Origin: a bacterium
GTDB taxonomy: Bacteria; Armatimonadota; Fimbriimonadia; Fimbriimonadales; Fimbriimonadaceae
DNA: 64,000 bases
Direction: 5' to 3'
Assembly: GCA_027483535.1 (NCBI GenBank)
Contig: JAIXUN010000004.1
Coordinates: 1 to 64,000 of the forward strand
In this document: positions 62,076-64,000 of the stretch, in pieces
How the letters are laid out: each line of letters opens with the position of its first letter
How positions within the stretch are numbered: position 1 is the first letter of the stretch
The notes under the pieces: model-generated
What the model saw: the letters and a program-made list of their open reading frames with translations, nothing else
What the model was told of the DNA's origin: nothing
Database searches by the model: none
Program-made: the position numbers and the translations under genes

Positions 62076-62307
62076 CGGGAAATAGGGTTAGCCCCACGAT
62101 TAAGGAAAGATATCCACTAGCAGATGATTTCGGCTCGCTATATTTTCGATTGCCAACTACCTTGTCGATGAAGTCAGGCCTTGAGATTGAACCTACTTGG
62201 CGATTGATCGATCGATAAACACCGATACACCCAAGTATGGTCGCGGTGCATGCAAAGAGCAGAAAGAGTGCAGCGCCAACTTGCCGAATCCGCTGGTTCC
62301 AAATCAT
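61999..62307 (-). CDS. Membrane protein, probable N-terminal part of a frameshifted gene
   Basis: From ATG 62307 the frame gives 102 residues with a first helix (AALFLLFACTATILGCIGVY) and a second that starts as YLSLIVGLTLFP and then turns into an unlikely tail (EVSPGCHRPRQ). Removing one base in the TTTCCC stretch restores reading into the 61554 frame and a normal transmembrane helix. The longer upstream frame to 62520 is arginine-rich and not credible. Confidence 0.5.
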   Translation of the reverse strand: MIWNQRIRQVGAALFLLFACTATILGCIGVYRSINRQVGSISRPDFIDKVVGNRKYSEPKSSASGYLSLIVGLTLFPGALVSLHRAFRNQQEVSPGCHRPRQ

Positions 62308-62357
62308 TCCTGCGCCTCCGAATCTGCTGTATGAGAGGATTTGGCTGGAGCTGTCAA

Positions 62358-62564
62358 CTAGGAGCCCCCTGCGCCACCAGAACGAGGAAAAGCGCGTACG
62401 GCGAGTCGACCAAGGACAAACAACACAAACAGATTCGCGATGATCAAGAACGGGTCTTCCTTGGTCGCGACGCCGATTACGACCCGCGCGACAACCACGA
62501 CGCCGAGCAGGATTGCCCATTTGCGGCTCTCATTCGGCTCGGTGATCTTCTCTGTTGGGTTCAC
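62358..62564 (-). CDS. Small membrane protein
   Basis: A 68-residue protein with two hydrophobic segments (WAILLGVVVVARVVIGVA; PFLIIANLFVLFVLGRLA) between a polar N-terminus and a Gly-rich end. It is the first of the minus-strand run of small membrane genes. Unknown function. Confidence 0.55.
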   Translation of the reverse strand: MNPTEKITEPNESRKWAILLGVVVVARVVIGVATKEDPFLIIANLFVLFVLGRLAVRAFPRSGGAGGS

Positions 62565-63075
62565 GGTACGTTGCCCGAGTCTTCATCGAGCGATTTAGGG
62601 ATCGCCATTGGATTCGGTCCTATCCACCCAACATAGTACTACTTTTCACGAATTTCGGTGAATCAAAAAGGGAGAGGGCGGCAGCACCTTAACAATTCGG
62701 ATTCTCTGGTCGGTCCGCCGGACCTTTTGCAGGGAGCTGACCCGTAAATTCCCCTCCGCGGAGGGGTGGCGCGGAGCGACGGGGTGGTCGGCAGAACCTG
62801 ATGCCATCGAGACCTGTTTTGGTCGGGAATGCCCATTAAATAGTCGAGCTTGTAGGCATTTGTGGGATCACCCGGACCCCTCACCCGCCCCTCTCGGGGC
62901 ACCCTCTCCCCCAGAGGGGCGAGGGCATTTTTTCAGAGACCACCCCGCCCCGATGAATCGGGGCACCCCTCCAGTGCCTGCCCCGATAGATCGGGGAGGG
63001 GAATTTGGTCTCGAACCGCGCTACAATTTCTGTCGATACGAGGGCTGGCAATCACTCGCTGACAAACAACGACCC
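62565..63075. repeat. Gene-free region with palindromic repeat elements
   Basis: No credible gene. A 'cggggtggtc ... gaggggaattt'-type element occurs inverted at about 62748-62795 and again at about 62937-63012 in the other orientation, matching the copy at about 170-222. A 'ggacccctcaccc ... cccccagaggggcgagggc' element at about 62873-62928 matches the one at 250-303. Inside 62937-63012 the pairs CCCCGAT/ATCGGGG form further stems. Confidence 0.7.
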
Positions 63076-63522
63076 CTACTTCGGCACCGAGGTGGAGCGC
63101 ATGAACTCGTTCCAGTTCCCTTTCTCGTCCAGGTGCTCGCTCATCAGAATGCGATTCCCGCCTTCCATCCAGAACCAGTCTCGATACTGCCACTCCGCGC
63201 CCGATCCATCGCACGCCGGACCGGTTGAGTACAGACACAGCTTGTTTTCCACCGCGGAACCCTCGTACAGCCACTGCTGATCCATCATCGCGCAGACAAA
63301 GCTGCCGACGAACTTGCCCTTCGCGGTATCGAACCCGATGGTGAAGAGGTAGTGGTGCGGAATCTCGCCGGCCATCCCGTTGCCCTCGATGAGCAACCAG
63401 AGATCGCCGATCATGCGAGCGGTTTCCTGCGCTTCGGTGTGGTCCGAGGTCGCCACAAACTCCCCGCAGAACGACTTCAACAGTCGATGCCCATCGGTTG
63501 GTTGAGGGATTTCCATAAACAC
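63076..63522 (-). CDS. DUF1579 family protein
   Basis: A 148-residue protein with the DUF1579 pattern: LLKSFCGEFVATSDHTEAQETARMIGDLWLLIEG, FTIGFDTAKGKFVGSFV, then GNRILMSEHLDEKGNW. The fold is a lipocalin-like barrel. Function is unknown; no signal peptide. Either ATG 63522 or the second in-frame ATG (MEIPQP) can start it. Confidence 0.85.
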   Translation of the reverse strand: MFMEIPQPTDGHRLLKSFCGEFVATSDHTEAQETARMIGDLWLLIEGNGMAGEIPHHYLFTIGFDTAKGKFVGSFVCAMMDQQWLYEGSAVENKLCLYSTGPACDGSGAEWQYRDWFWMEGGNRILMSEHLDEKGNWNEFMRSTSVPK

Positions 63523-63554
63523 TATTGTAAGGCAGGGACCCTTTAAAATGTTAC

Positions 63555-63620
63555 TGAGGATTGGGCCCCTATTGAGGATTGGGCCCCTATTGAGGATTCG
63601 GTCCCTATTGAGGATTTGGC
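63555..63620. repeat. 18-bp tandem repeat, three full copies plus a partial
   Basis: Units TGAGGATTGGGCCCCTAT at 63555-63572 and 63573-63590 are identical; 63591-63608 differs at a few bases, and a partial copy runs to about 63620. The stop codon of the esterase gene (63605-63607) lies in the third copy. Confidence 0.85.
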
Positions 63621-64000
63621 ATTGGGTGGAGGTGGTGTTCCAAGAACCATTCGTCCAGGGGTTCTTCGCCGTAAGCCTTGTCCCAACTGTTGTGGTCGAC
63701 GCCCGGATACGTGGTGAGCTTGGGTTGCATGCCGCCTCGCGCGATCCATTTGACCATCGAGGTCGACATTTCCACCGGAATCACAGGGTCTGCCTCGCCA
63801 TGAAACACCCACAGCGGAGTGGTGCTGAACACCGATCCCATGTGGTCTGGGTTGCCCCAACCGCAAATGGGGGCAACGGCGGCAAAGGTCCACCGCAACG
63901 ATCCCGCCAGGCGGAAGCAGGCGTTGCCACCCTGGCTAAGACCGGTGAGATAGGTTCGGTAGTCGTCTCGGTTGAACCGCTTGTCCACGTCGGCAAGAAC
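63605..64000 (-). CDS. Alpha/beta-hydrolase (esterase/phospholipase-type), 5' part missing
   Basis: The gene runs off the right edge; the visible 131 residues hold the C-terminal part. TGLSQGG is the GxSxG nucleophile elbow, FHGEADPVIPVEMS carries the Asp, and DHNSWDKAYGE supplies the His. The pattern VDKRFNRDDYRTYLTGLSQGG resembles secreted phospholipase/carboxylesterase and feruloyl-esterase-type (poly)ester hydrolases. The 3' end sits in an 18-bp tandem repeat. Confidence 0.88.
   Translation of the reverse strand, partial: VLADVDKRFNRDDYRTYLTGLSQGGNACFRLAGSLRWTFAAVAPICGWGNPDHMGSVFSTTPLWVFHGEADPVIPVEMSTSMVKWIARGGMQPKLTTYPGVDHNSWDKAYGEEPLDEWFLEHHLHPMPNPQ

Noticed and set aside
63555-63620. 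CRISPR array
   Set aside because: The 18-bp units abut with no spacers, and no cas gene is near.

Overview
The window looks like chromosomal DNA of a Gram-negative, aerobic, non-photosynthetic bacterium, most probably an Armatimonadota/Fimbriimonadia-type lineage. This is inferred from the combination of a UBact (Pup-like) proteasome module, an alternative complex III plus caa3 oxidase operon, PEP-CTERM proteins, an H-X9-DG prepilin-like protein and lipoproteins/outer-membrane proteins. It was not tested by any database search. No rRNA, tRNA, CRISPR array, insertion sequence or phage gene was recognised.

Layout. 1-344: gene-free repeat-rich DNA whose elements recur at 62.6-63.0 kb. 345-6385: a PhyH-type dioxygenase, a secreted unknown, a prepilin-like protein, a putative outer-membrane protein, a small basic protein inside a structured transcript, and yceD-plsX (without rpmF). 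6386-12029: a lipoprotein, then the tightly packed dop / UBact / proteasome-beta operon, a zinc-ribbon membrane protein and a SprT-like protease. 12157-16474: bifunctional NAD(P)HX repair enzyme, small membrane protein, TIM-barrel epimerase, methyltransferase and a secreted cysteine/histidine hydrolase candidate. 16475-22983: an accessory-looking island with two universal-stress-type genes around a translationally coupled P-loop ATPase/TPR pair and a LuxR-PAS regulator. 23088-26760: membrane protein, STN-domain protein, zf-HC2 membrane protein and PlsC.

26765-42200 is a long minus-strand respiratory block: (ctaA-ctaB fusion) - actA-B-C-D-E-F - small membrane protein - SCO1 - ctaC-D-E-F. It encodes alternative complex III (quinol:cytochrome c oxidoreductase), the caa3 oxidase it feeds, copper delivery and heme A synthesis. 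42377-46035 is a two-ATPase/two-permease ABC-2 operon. 46146-50468 holds a DUF1080 protein, phytoene/squalene synthase, an acyltransferase, a VOC protein and a saccharopine-dehydrogenase-like enzyme. 50568-51769 is a PEP-CTERM pair; 52035-55227 is recA-recX-rny; 55310-59347 holds a SGNH hydrolase and three secreted proteins of unknown role.

59415-62564 is a run of small overlapping membrane-protein genes of unknown function, at least one and probably two of them frameshifted. The window ends with a DUF1579 protein and the 3' part of an esterase.

The two places most worth attention are the UBact/Dop/proteasome operon at 7959-10377, which lacks an adjacent alpha subunit, ligase and unfoldase, and the uncharacterised ATPase/TPR/LuxR-PAS/USP island at 16.8-23 kb.
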